From positions 1 through 9,003 of the forward strand of contig DATDWC010000091.1 in assembly GCA_035289805.1 (NCBI GenBank): a stretch of DNA of 9,003 nucleotides, read 5' to 3'. The DNA is from DATDWC01 sp035289805 (lineage in GTDB: Bacteria > Patescibacteriota > Gracilibacteria > Peribacterales > Peribacteraceae). Position 1 is the first letter of the stretch; every line of letters begins with the position of its first letter. Below the pieces are notes generated by a model. That model did not search any database, was not told the origin of the DNA, and saw only the letters and a list, made by a program, of their open reading frames with translations. Made by a program: the position numbers and the translations under genes. Shown here in pieces: positions 1 through 5,673 of this stretch.

Positions 1-141
1 AGGAAGAGCGCACTCAAAGGCGCCTGGAGCGCCTACAAAGTTTCGCGGAAGGCTGCATGGAAAACTTTCAAGGAGACTGTGAAGAGTAACTGCAGAGTGA
101 CGGATCTTGGGGATGATGCAGGACAGGGCGATGGTGAATAA
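1..141 (+). CDS. C-terminal end of an unknown Lys/Ala/Trp-rich helical protein (partial)
   Basis: An open frame enters from the left edge and ends at TAA 139-141, giving the last 46 residues of a protein whose start lies outside the window. The visible part is strongly basic and alanine-rich, with two aligned 11-residue units: an Ala-Trp pair followed by an aromatic-Lys pair, at residues 8-13 and again at 19-24. A helix repeating every 11 residues would place Ala, Trp and Phe/Tyr on one face, as in hendecad coiled coils. The tail is acidic and Gly-rich (ends DGE). A strong intrinsic terminator follows 10 bases after the stop, which supports the frame being a real gene end. I do not recognise the family. 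Short basic Trp/Phe/Lys helical proteins of unknown function occur in CPR genomes, but that resemblance is an impression only. Confidence 0.6.
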   Translation, partial: RKSALKGAWSAYKVSRKAAWKTFKETVKSNCRVTDLGDDAGQGDGE

Positions 142-151
142 ATGGTAAGAG

Positions 152-187
152 AAACCGCAGTTCGGATACCTCCGCTGCGGTTTTTTA
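152..187 (+). terminator. Rho-independent terminator
   Basis: The arm AAACCGCAG (152-160) pairs perfectly with CTGCGGTTT (175-183). The stem continues after a TT bulge with CGGA (163-166) pairing TCCG (171-174) around a TACC loop. A run of T residues begins at 181 and overlaps the end of the stem. This is a textbook intrinsic terminator placed directly behind the partial gene ending at 141, and it insulates the deaminase gene downstream. Confidence 0.9.
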
Positions 188-239
188 TTGCCAGAATTCT
201 GGATCCCACCTTTAAATCGCTATAGCATGAGCCCCTTTT

Positions 240-1193
240 ATGGCAGTCCAAAACATCTTTGCACCGGAATCCATCGAAGGAAGTACAGAAACAGCTAAGT
301 ATGTAGAGCAAATTCACCAGTACTTAGATTCTCTTCAACTCTCTCCAATCGAATTTCATCCCTATATTTATTCCCGGGCACTGCGGCAGTCATGCAAGGC
401 AGTGCTTACGGGAGCAAGAGGAGTGGGTTGTGTTATTACAAATCAACACAATATGGACCCACAGAAATTTGTTGCAGAAGGTTGTAACGATCTTGCGAAT
501 GACAATTCGGATTGGGCTCATGTAGCCCATGCAGAAGTACTGACCATTCAAAAAATGCGGAAGAGGAATCGATTAAGGAAAGAGCGAGGGAAAAAACCAT
601 TTGATCCACTGGAATCCACTCTCTGGTCTACTCTCGGCCCTTGTCCCATGTGTATGATTTCTGCAATTAATCAACGTATTCGACATGTAGTAACTATTGC
701 ACCAGATTGGACAGGAGGTGTGACCATGGAACAACTTGCAAAGACCTATGCAGGATTTGGAAAATATGTGAACCAATTCGACCTTCAATCTTTTGATGCC
801 CCCGTGGATTTAGTATCCCAAGCAAGTGAAGCCCAACGAATGCGTCAACTTTGCTGGGCAATCTCCCGCATAAAAAATTACCACTTTGATGTGGATGAAT
901 TCTCCAAGAATCAGGATCTGCTCACGCACGATGCACTGAGTGATCATGAGCTCACAAGAGATTCTCTTCTGCGAAGATTGGAAAGCACAAGAGTAAAAAT
1001 TGGAATGTCTCCCAATCATTCGGATGTCCGGTACGTTCTTCAATTGATCGAAGACACATTTGGTAACCTAGAGAGCAGTGAACCTATTTTTTCTGTTTCG
1101 GAAAATTTTGATGGAAATCAATGGATAATTCGACAGATACATGCCGTCATGATTATTAATCTCATTAAACTCCTGGGTAAAAAATTCGATTAA
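240..1193 (+). CDS. CMP/dCMP- or TadA-like zinc deaminase-fold protein with long C-terminal extension
   Basis: This 317-residue protein has the hallmarks of the cytidine/tRNA-adenosine deaminase superfamily. The H97-A98-E99 motif supplies the first zinc ligand and the catalytic proton-shuttle glutamate. P134-C135-P136-M137-C138 supplies the two zinc cysteines. Spacing and sequence order match the helix-2/helix-3 pair of the fold, and residues about 40-160 form the core. By family knowledge it should hydrolytically deaminate a base, nucleotide or nucleic acid, but the substrate cannot be read from the sequence. The motif context is TLGPCPMC rather than the TLEPCPMC of TadA, so it is not a standard tRNA editor. 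Residues about 165-317 form a largely helical extension with no motif I recognise; TadA is about half this length. No Shine-Dalgarno sequence precedes the ATG. The gene is A+T-rich compared with the lepA cluster, and it stands alone between a terminator and the lipoprotein gene. The superfamily is secure; the function is not. Confidence 0.85.
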   Translation: MAVQNIFAPESIEGSTETAKYVEQIHQYLDSLQLSPIEFHPYIYSRALRQSCKAVLTGARGVGCVITNQHNMDPQKFVAEGCNDLANDNSDWAHVAHAEVLTIQKMRKRNRLRKERGKKPFDPLESTLWSTLGPCPMCMISAINQRIRHVVTIAPDWTGGVTMEQLAKTYAGFGKYVNQFDLQSFDAPVDLVSQASEAQRMRQLCWAISRIKNYHFDVDEFSKNQDLLTHDALSDHELTRDSLLRRLESTRVKIGMSPNHSDVRYVLQLIEDTFGNLESSEPIFSVSENFDGNQWIIRQIHAVMIINLIKLLGKKFD

Positions 1194-1212
1194 TCTATTT
1201 CACATCATGATC

Positions 1213-1227
1213 TTTGATTCAATCAAA
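1213..1227. repeat. Perfect 15-base palindrome downstream of the deaminase gene
   Basis: TTTGATT (1213-1219) and AATCAAA (1221-1227) are exact inverted repeats around a single C at 1220. With a one-base centre and no following T-run it is a poor RNA hairpin and not a terminator. It is the shape of a dimeric repressor site, lying about 105 bases before the lipoprotein start. Any regulatory role is conjecture. Confidence 0.3.
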
Positions 1228-1315
1228 TGAATGTAATCCTGACTACGAAATTTCAATGTAAGAATTAAGATCGGAGATCGTCATCATAAAATGAACTTCT
1301 CCTTCTTCTCTTAAC

Positions 1316-1321
1316 TATAAC
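1316..1321 (+). promoter_or_regulatory. Possible -10 element for the lipoprotein gene
   Basis: TATAAC lies 10 bases before the ATG at 1332. A start site 6-7 bases downstream would leave only a 3-4 nucleotide leader, consistent with the absence of a Shine-Dalgarno sequence here. No convincing -35 box is present at the right spacing, so this is weaker than the promoters near 2290 and 2830. Confidence 0.3.
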
Positions 1322-1331
1322 TACCAATAAT

Positions 1332-1997
1332 ATGAAGAAATCTATTCTTCCCCTTGTCGCGGTTGCGACAACGTTTTCTCTTATTGCATGCTCAAGTTCC
1401 TATTCACAGAATGACAATTCGATGAGCGGAAAGGATTCCATGCAGACAGTAGAATTATCGCCCGAAGCGCTTGAATTGAAGCAAGCAATGCGAAAGCTCT
1501 GGTCTGATCACGTCATTTGGACTCGGCAATACATAGTGGCAGCGGTGGCCGGTTCTCCCGATGCAGAAGCGGTGGCGAATCGTCTCTTAAAAAACCAGGA
1601 TGACATTGGCAACGCGATTGTTCCCTACTACGGTGGCGATGCAGGGAAGAGACTAGGCGAACTTCTGCGGGAGCACATTCTGATTGCCGTCGATCTCGTA
1701 GCTGGAGCAAAAGCCGGGGATGATACAAAGATGGAAGATGCAGATGCGCGGTGGCATAAAAATGCGGAGGATATCGCAATATTCCTCAGCACGGCCAATC
1801 CGAACAATTGGTCAAAGGAGGAAATGGTGCATATGCTCAATGAGCACCTCGCGCTTACAACACAGGAAGCAGTTGCCCGTCTCGAGGGAAATTGGACTGA
1901 GGATATTTCCACCTTCGACAGTATTTTTATACAAGCTCTGGGCATGGCTGATGGCCTCTCGGCGGGTATCATCAAGCAATTCCCCGAGAAGTTTTAA
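1332..1997 (+). CDS. Secreted lipoprotein with a threefold helical repeat, function unknown
   Basis: The 221-residue protein starts with a lipoprotein signal peptide: basic MKK, a hydrophobic stretch, then the lipobox L17-I18-A19-C20. It should be lipid-anchored on the outer face of the membrane through C20. A Ser/Asn/Asp-rich linker (21-45) precedes a helical domain containing three related units, beginning near residues 56, 111 and 168. Each unit opens with Leu/Met, three or four residues, then His (H60, H115, H172) followed by a branched residue. Each ends about 31-35 residues later with an acidic residue followed by a hydrophobic or glycine position (D91, D147, D207). Internal similarity is clearest in the KNQDDI (87-92) and KNAEDI (143-148) segments. 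I recall related uncharacterised proteins in many bacteria, sometimes mislabelled as glycosyltransferases; I do not know a verified function. The regular His and Asp/Glu pattern could mean metal binding or merely packing. No Shine-Dalgarno sequence is present. Confidence 0.85.
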   Translation: MKKSILPLVAVATTFSLIACSSSYSQNDNSMSGKDSMQTVELSPEALELKQAMRKLWSDHVIWTRQYIVAAVAGSPDAEAVANRLLKNQDDIGNAIVPYYGGDAGKRLGELLREHILIAVDLVAGAKAGDDTKMEDADARWHKNAEDIAIFLSTANPNNWSKEEMVHMLNEHLALTTQEAVARLEGNWTEDISTFDSIFIQALGMADGLSAGIIKQFPEKF

Positions 1998-2106
1998 TGA
2001 AAATTTTTCTTTGCGTAGGTAGGTTTATTTGCAAATAATGTGTCCGTCTCTAAAACTTCTCCCCGATCTCGAATTAAGATATTTTTCCACAACAATTGTA
2101 GACATA

Positions 2107-2215
2107 GGCTGGCCTGCCAGCCGTAGCTCTGCCCCTCCTGGAAAAATAGTTACCACAAACATCACTCTGCTTACAGTAGCTCGCAGAGCGAAGGCTGGAG
2201 CTCCTTATGGGAGCT
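2107..2215. repeat. Cluster of palindromes and inverted repeats (candidate interspersed element)
   Basis: The gene-free stretch 1998-2300 contains a nested set of inverted repeats. GGCTGGC (2107-2113) pairs with GCCAGCC (2116-2122). CCAGCC-N3-GCTCTGC (2117-2132) is the inverse of GCAGAGC-N3-GGCTGG (2183-2198), with 13 of 16 bases matching. AGCTCC (2199-2204) pairs with GGAGCT (2210-2215), and GCTC (2179-2182) pairs with GAGC (2186-2189). The block is more G+C-rich than its surroundings. An open frame at 2029-2313 crosses it, but its composition and overlap with the next gene's promoter argue against a protein. The structure resembles mobile palindromic (REP/MITE-like) elements. A second copy elsewhere is required to prove that, and none is in this window. 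The rest of 1998-2265 shows nothing else I can support. Confidence 0.4.
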
Positions 2216-2265
2216 TATTCGGAACTGATTTTATAGTCATCAACAGTAACCCCCGCATCACCACA

Positions 2266-2294
2266 TTGCAAAAATATGCAGAGAGTGTTATAAT
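2266..2294 (+). promoter_or_regulatory. Sigma70-type promoter for the 85-residue orphan gene (leaderless)
   Basis: TTGCAA (2266-2271) and TATAAT (2289-2294) are separated by exactly 17 bases, and TGT immediately before the -10 gives an extended -10. The expected start site, 6-8 bases after the -10, is at or next to the ATG at 2301. The transcript should therefore have no 5' leader. Confidence 0.8.
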
Positions 2295-2300
2295 ACTTAT

Positions 2301-2558
2301 ATGTCCGAAATAAAAGTTCTTGAGCACTATGATTTTGACTTCAATACTCGGGGTATGTATCTAACGCAGGCAATGCTCTCTAAAATGGGAGGTCAAGATG
2401 CCTTGAGAGAGCTGTTCCGAGAAACACATGATGGAGCTGATCCTATAGACATCCGAGATGATATTGGCGAGTATGCGTGGATTGAGACGGGAACAAGCAG
2501 AGAAGCAAAATTTGAGGATGTATTCGTGAAGAAGTTGAAAAAAATTCTTGGCGAATAA
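2301..2558 (+). CDS. Small acidic protein of unknown function
   Basis: The 85-residue protein is not one I recognise. It has no signal peptide, transmembrane segment or cysteine. It is rich in Asp and Glu, with a probable amphipathic helix around residues 22-42, an acidic Gly/Asp segment around 44-58 and a basic C-terminal helix (about 70-83, with a VKKLKKIL core). The start is well supported, because a near-consensus promoter places the transcription start on the A of this ATG; translation should begin without a Shine-Dalgarno sequence. The gene stands alone, followed by a T-rich tract at 2601-2618 without a clear hairpin and then by the oppositely oriented tRNA. Size and isolation would fit a small regulatory or stress protein, but the sequence does not show this. 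Confidence 0.75.
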   Translation: MSEIKVLEHYDFDFNTRGMYLTQAMLSKMGGQDALRELFRETHDGADPIDIRDDIGEYAWIETGTSREAKFEDVFVKKLKKILGE

Positions 2559-2620
2559 TCCAAAAGAAATTTACAAAGAGCTTAATTCAAACATACGGGC
2601 ATTTTTTTGATTTTTTGTCA

Positions 2621-2695
2621 TGGAGCGGGTGAACGGAATCGAACCGTCGTCACCAGGTTGGAAACCTGGGGTAATAACCATTATACGACACCCGC
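2621..2695 (-). tRNA. tRNA-Gly, anticodon UCC, CCA end encoded
   Basis: On the minus strand the sequence folds as a complete cloverleaf. A 7-bp acceptor stem (GCGGGTG with CACCCGC) is present, with a short D arm closed by GTA/TAC. The 5-bp anticodon stem CCAGG/CCTGG surrounds the loop TTTCCAA, and the T arm has the loop TTCGATT. The anticodon TCC is on plus-strand bases 2660-2662, so it reads GGA and probably GGG glycine codons. The 3' CCA is encoded at 2621-2623. The UCC rather than UCA anticodon argues that nothing here points to the UGA=Gly code used by some relatives. It lies between two plus-strand genes. No clear intrinsic terminator follows it, and only a weak -10-like TATGTA (2730-2725) lies about 30 bases upstream. 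Confidence 0.95.
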
Positions 2696-2804
2696 TTATT
2701 TTGAATGATCGTTCTGTTGCGTGTTACATATTTTTTTCCAAATAAATTCAGCAAATATCAAACTTAATAGAATTGAAGGGTACTATATCTCCTTAAACGG
2801 CAAA

Positions 2805-2832
2805 TTGACACTATTTTTTAGTGTTGTATTAT
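2805..2832 (+). promoter_or_regulatory. Sigma70-type promoter for the oxidase gene (leaderless)
   Basis: A perfect -35 box TTGACA (2805-2810) is followed after 16 bases by TATTAT (2827-2832). TATACT (2830-2835) is an alternative -10 at 19-base spacing. The preferred -10 sits 6 bases before the ATG at 2839, so the mRNA should start on or next to the initiation codon. This overlap is why the GTG at 2821 is rejected as the gene start: it lies inside the promoter. Confidence 0.8.
2808..2824. promoter_or_regulatory. Inverted repeat in the promoter spacer, possible operator
   Basis: ACACTA (2808-2813) and TAGTGT (2819-2824) form an exact 6-base inverted repeat around five T residues. It fills the space between the -35 and -10 boxes of the oxidase promoter, where a bound repressor would block RNA polymerase. 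The position is seen directly; operator function is inferred, and a 6-base repeat could be chance. Confidence 0.35.
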
Positions 2833-2838
2833 ACTCAT

Positions 2839-3840
2839 ATGCCCAAGAATCTATCGGCAAGCGGAAAAGAGGATGTACTCGTTGTTGGTAGAGGTGTTTC
2901 TGGCCTTGGGGTTTCCAACGTTCTTGCACGGCGTGGACATCGGGTCACAAACTGGTTTGATCGACCGACGAATGAAACAACTTCGAGTAAAGCTGCTGCT
3001 TTTTGGTACCCCTACCTCTCGGCACCCCAAGAAAAAGTACGTGAGTGGTCAGAAAGTACATTCCATTATCTTAAGGAACTTGCAGTATCTGCACCTGAGG
3101 CAGGCGTACGCATGATGCAAACACGAGAGCTCTTCAGCAAAGGAAAGAGAGAGGATCCATTCTGGAAAGACATTGTTCCCGACTTTCGCCATGCAACCAG
3201 TGGAGAACTTCCTCCCGGGTTCGAAGATGCATACCTCCTCTCAGTACCAATGATCCATACACGCTACTATTTGAAATGGCTCTTAAACCAGAACATCCGC
3301 CTCAGTGTAAAGATGCAAATGAAGAAGATCAACCATATTGATGAGGCATTCGAACATCATAATATTGTGGTGAACTGCACGGGATTAGGCTCAAGAGACA
3401 TTCAAGGTATTCAAGATAACACGATGACGGCAATCCGTGGGCAACTCGTATGCATCAAGAATCCCGGAGATATCAAAGGAATTATGATGGATGAGGATAA
3501 GGCTATTACATATCTCTGCACCAGACCCACGCCCGATGGAAAAAATGATGATGTGGTTCTTGGTGGGACAGTAGATCACGGGAATGAATCCCTCACTCCC
3601 GATCCCAAAGTTGCGCAGGAGATTATTGAGCGCTGCAGCGAGCACTATCCCTCGATACGAAAAGCAAAAATCCTCGGGCACACAGTAGGCCTACGCCCGG
3701 GCCGCCCTGCAATCCGGGTAGAAGCAGAGTCGAAACCGAATGGAAAATTGCTCGTCCATAACTACGGTCACGGAGGGAGTGGGTTCACCGTGATCCGCTG
3801 TGCGGATGATGTCGTAAAGATGATCGAAGGAAAATCCTAG
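2839..3840 (+). CDS. FAD-dependent oxidoreductase of the D-amino-acid oxidase family
   Basis: The 333-residue protein matches the DAO fold end to end, close to the usual length of D-amino-acid oxidases (about 330-370). The N-terminal Rossmann motif G17-x-G19-x-x-G22 binds the FAD adenosine. TSSKAAAFWYPY (48-59) matches the conserved segment near the flavin. Y225 in YLCTRP aligns with the active-site tyrosine 228 of the pig enzyme. VGLRPGRP (283-290) carries R286, the expected carboxylate-binding arginine, and VHNYGHGGSG (306-315) is the DAO signature. Such enzymes oxidatively deaminate D-amino acids to 2-oxo acids, ammonia and hydrogen peroxide; D-aspartate or glycine oxidase activity is possible. 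No signal peptide is seen, so it is cytoplasmic. The ATG at 2839 is chosen because promoter elements occupy the upstream in-frame GTG (2821). The gene is monocistronic and converges on lepA. A role in using peptidoglycan-derived D-amino acids is inference. Confidence 0.9.
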   Translation: MPKNLSASGKEDVLVVGRGVSGLGVSNVLARRGHRVTNWFDRPTNETTSSKAAAFWYPYLSAPQEKVREWSESTFHYLKELAVSAPEAGVRMMQTRELFSKGKREDPFWKDIVPDFRHATSGELPPGFEDAYLLSVPMIHTRYYLKWLLNQNIRLSVKMQMKKINHIDEAFEHHNIVVNCTGLGSRDIQGIQDNTMTAIRGQLVCIKNPGDIKGIMMDEDKAITYLCTRPTPDGKNDDVVLGGTVDHGNESLTPDPKVAQEIIERCSEHYPSIRKAKILGHTVGLRPGRPAIRVEAESKPNGKLLVHNYGHGGSGFTVIRCADDVVKMIEGKS

Positions 3841-5648
3841 CGCTCGAGTACCGAGAGAAACGCCTCCTGAGGGAGAACCACCTTCCCCATCGCCTTGAGT
3901 CGCTCCTTCCCCTTCTTCTGCTTTTTGAGGAGCTTATCCTTTCGCGTGCGATCACCTCCGTAGAGGTACCCCGTGACATCTTTCCGCATCGCGGAGAGCG
4001 TTTCGCGCGCGACAATCTTGCCGCCGATCGCAGCTTGAATCGGTACCTGAAACTGTTGCTTCGGGATCACCTCCTTGAGCTTCTGGCAGATTTTAATGCC
4101 GACGTGATGCGCTTCATCCTTATGAACGATTGTGGAAAGTGCATCTACAGCATCCCCAAGGAGCAGGATATCAAGCCGAAGCAAATCCCCCGCGCGGTAA
4201 CCGATCGGCTCGTAGTTCATGGATCCATACCCCGAGGTCATGGATTTCAGCCGGTCAAAAAAATCGAGCACGATGCTCTGGAGTGGAATTTCGAAGTGGA
4301 GAAACGCTGTCTTCTCCTCTAAGTACGTGAGTGCGATGTACACGCCGCGTCGTTCCTGTACGAGCTGCATGATCCCGCCCACACTCTCTGCCGGGGTGAT
4401 GATCTCGAGTTTGACCCAGGGCTCGCGCACCTCCGCGATCAGACTTCGATCCGGGAAATCCGCCGGGTTACTGAGAACTGCAACTTGCGGCTCATCAACT
4501 TTGAGGAGACTGGAGCGTACGACCGATGCGGGATTACTTGAGGTGAGCTTCACCTCATAGGGGACGCTCGGAGCAGTCACGATGAGATCACAGTCGTACT
4601 CTCGTTCGAGGCGCTCCTGGATAATATCGAGGTGGAGAAGACCGAGGAACCCACACCGAAACCCATTCCCGAGTGCCGAGTTCTGCTCCGGGACAATGCG
4701 GAGTGAAGCATCATTGAGTGAGAGCTTTTCCAAGGCATCACGCAGCTCTGGCAGGGAATCCGCTTCCGTCGGATACAACCCCGCAAACACCATTGGTTCT
4801 AAAATTCGGTACCCGGGGAGCGGGCTGAAATCGGGAGAGGATGCGAGCGTATCCCCTACTCTGGCATCAGCCACATCCTTAAGCCCCGTAACGATGTATC
4901 CGATTTCGCCAGCACTGAGTGATTCTTCCGAGACATACGCGGGGGCAAAACTCCCGACATCCGTGATCGTGATTTCCTTCTTCGTTCCAAGGAACGTTGC
5001 CTTCATCCCCTTCTTCCATTCGCCCTCCACAACGCGCACGAATGCAACAACACCCCGGTAGGTATCCGCAATCGCATCGAAGATGAGCGCACGAGTCCCT
5101 GCAGAGGGTTGAGTGTTCGGTGCCGGGACACGTTCGAGCACTGCATCGAGTACAAGATCGATATTGGTCCCCTCCTTTGCGGAAATTGAAATAATGTCCT
5201 CTGCTCTGCAGCCAATCAGCGTCGTGACCTCTTTTGTGACCCGTGGAACATCGGCCGCGGGGAGATCGATCTTATTAATGACGGGGATGATTGCAAGATC
5301 ATGCTCGAGTGCGCTGTAGAGCGTTGCCAGGGTTTGCGCTTGCACTCCTTGGGTCGCGTCCACGAGGAGGATTGCTCCTTCCACCGCTGCGAGAGATCGA
5401 CTCACTTCGTAGCGGAAATCGGTGTGACCGGGCGTATCGATCAGATTGAGCTCGACACCTTTGTAGGTCATTCGTACCGGTTGCAATTTGATCGTAATGC
5501 CGCGCTCCCGCTCAAGATCCATCGTATCGAGGAGCTGCTCCTTCATCTCGCGCTTACTCACTGTTCCCGTTGTCTCGATCAGACGATCCGCAAGCGTGGA
5601 TTTGCCATGATCCACATGCGCAATAATGCAAAAGTTTCGGATATCCAT
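3837..5648 (-). CDS. lepA: Elongation factor 4 (LepA), ribosome-associated GTPase
   Basis: The 603-residue protein matches LepA in length and domain order. The G domain has G1 AHVDHGKST (10-18), the G2 region RGITI (49-53), G3 DTPGHTDF (71-78), G4 NKID (125-128) and G5 SAKEG (156-160). EF-G-like domains II, III and V follow. The LepA-specific C-terminal domain is present, with the GGDRTRKDKLLKKQKKGK region near the end and a PQEAF motif. LepA binds ribosomes and is linked to back-translocation, 30S maturation and translation under stress. The ATG at 5648 gives the conserved MDIRNF-type start. An in-frame TTG at 5687 would overlap the preceding gene's stop and add 13 unconserved residues. The gene lies 25 bases behind the csaB-like gene and is the likely last gene of the cluster. 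No Shine-Dalgarno sequence is well placed. Its stop shares CTAG with the convergent oxidase gene. Confidence 0.97.
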   Translation of the reverse strand: MDIRNFCIIAHVDHGKSTLADRLIETTGTVSKREMKEQLLDTMDLERERGITIKLQPVRMTYKGVELNLIDTPGHTDFRYEVSRSLAAVEGAILLVDATQGVQAQTLATLYSALEHDLAIIPVINKIDLPAADVPRVTKEVTTLIGCRAEDIISISAKEGTNIDLVLDAVLERVPAPNTQPSAGTRALIFDAIADTYRGVVAFVRVVEGEWKKGMKATFLGTKKEITITDVGSFAPAYVSEESLSAGEIGYIVTGLKDVADARVGDTLASSPDFSPLPGYRILEPMVFAGLYPTEADSLPELRDALEKLSLNDASLRIVPEQNSALGNGFRCGFLGLLHLDIIQERLEREYDCDLIVTAPSVPYEVKLTSSNPASVVRSSLLKVDEPQVAVLSNPADFPDRSLIAEVREPWVKLEIITPAESVGGIMQLVQERRGVYIALTYLEEKTAFLHFEIPLQSIVLDFFDRLKSMTSGYGSMNYEPIGYRAGDLLRLDILLLGDAVDALSTIVHKDEAHHVGIKICQKLKEVIPKQQFQVPIQAAIGGKIVARETLSAMRKDVTGYLYGGDRTRKDKLLKKQKKGKERLKAMGKVVLPQEAFLSVLER

Positions 5649-5673
5649 GTATCCACAAGTGTACGAGGAAACC

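Noticed and set aside
188..216. TTGCCA-17-TTTAAA as a promoter for the deaminase gene
   Set aside because: The -10 match is poor, and TATAGC at 221-226 is at the wrong spacing for the same -35. A promoter is expected here but I cannot place it with confidence.
2029..2313. 94-codon open frame on the plus strand after the lipoprotein gene
   Set aside because: It crosses the palindromic element, overlaps the promoter and start of the next gene, and its translation is a low-complexity mix with no family resemblance.
2587..2618. Terminator after the orphan gene
   Set aside because: There are T-runs at 2602-2608 and 2611-2616, but no stable hairpin precedes them.
2621..2695. tRNA-Gly as an integration (att) site
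   Set aside because: I found no second copy of the tRNA 3' end and no integrase gene in the window.
2821..2838. GTG at 2821 as the start of the oxidase gene
   Set aside because: These codons lie within the promoter (-10 box at 2827-2832). The ATG at 2839 fits the leaderless start and leaves a normal DAO N-terminus.
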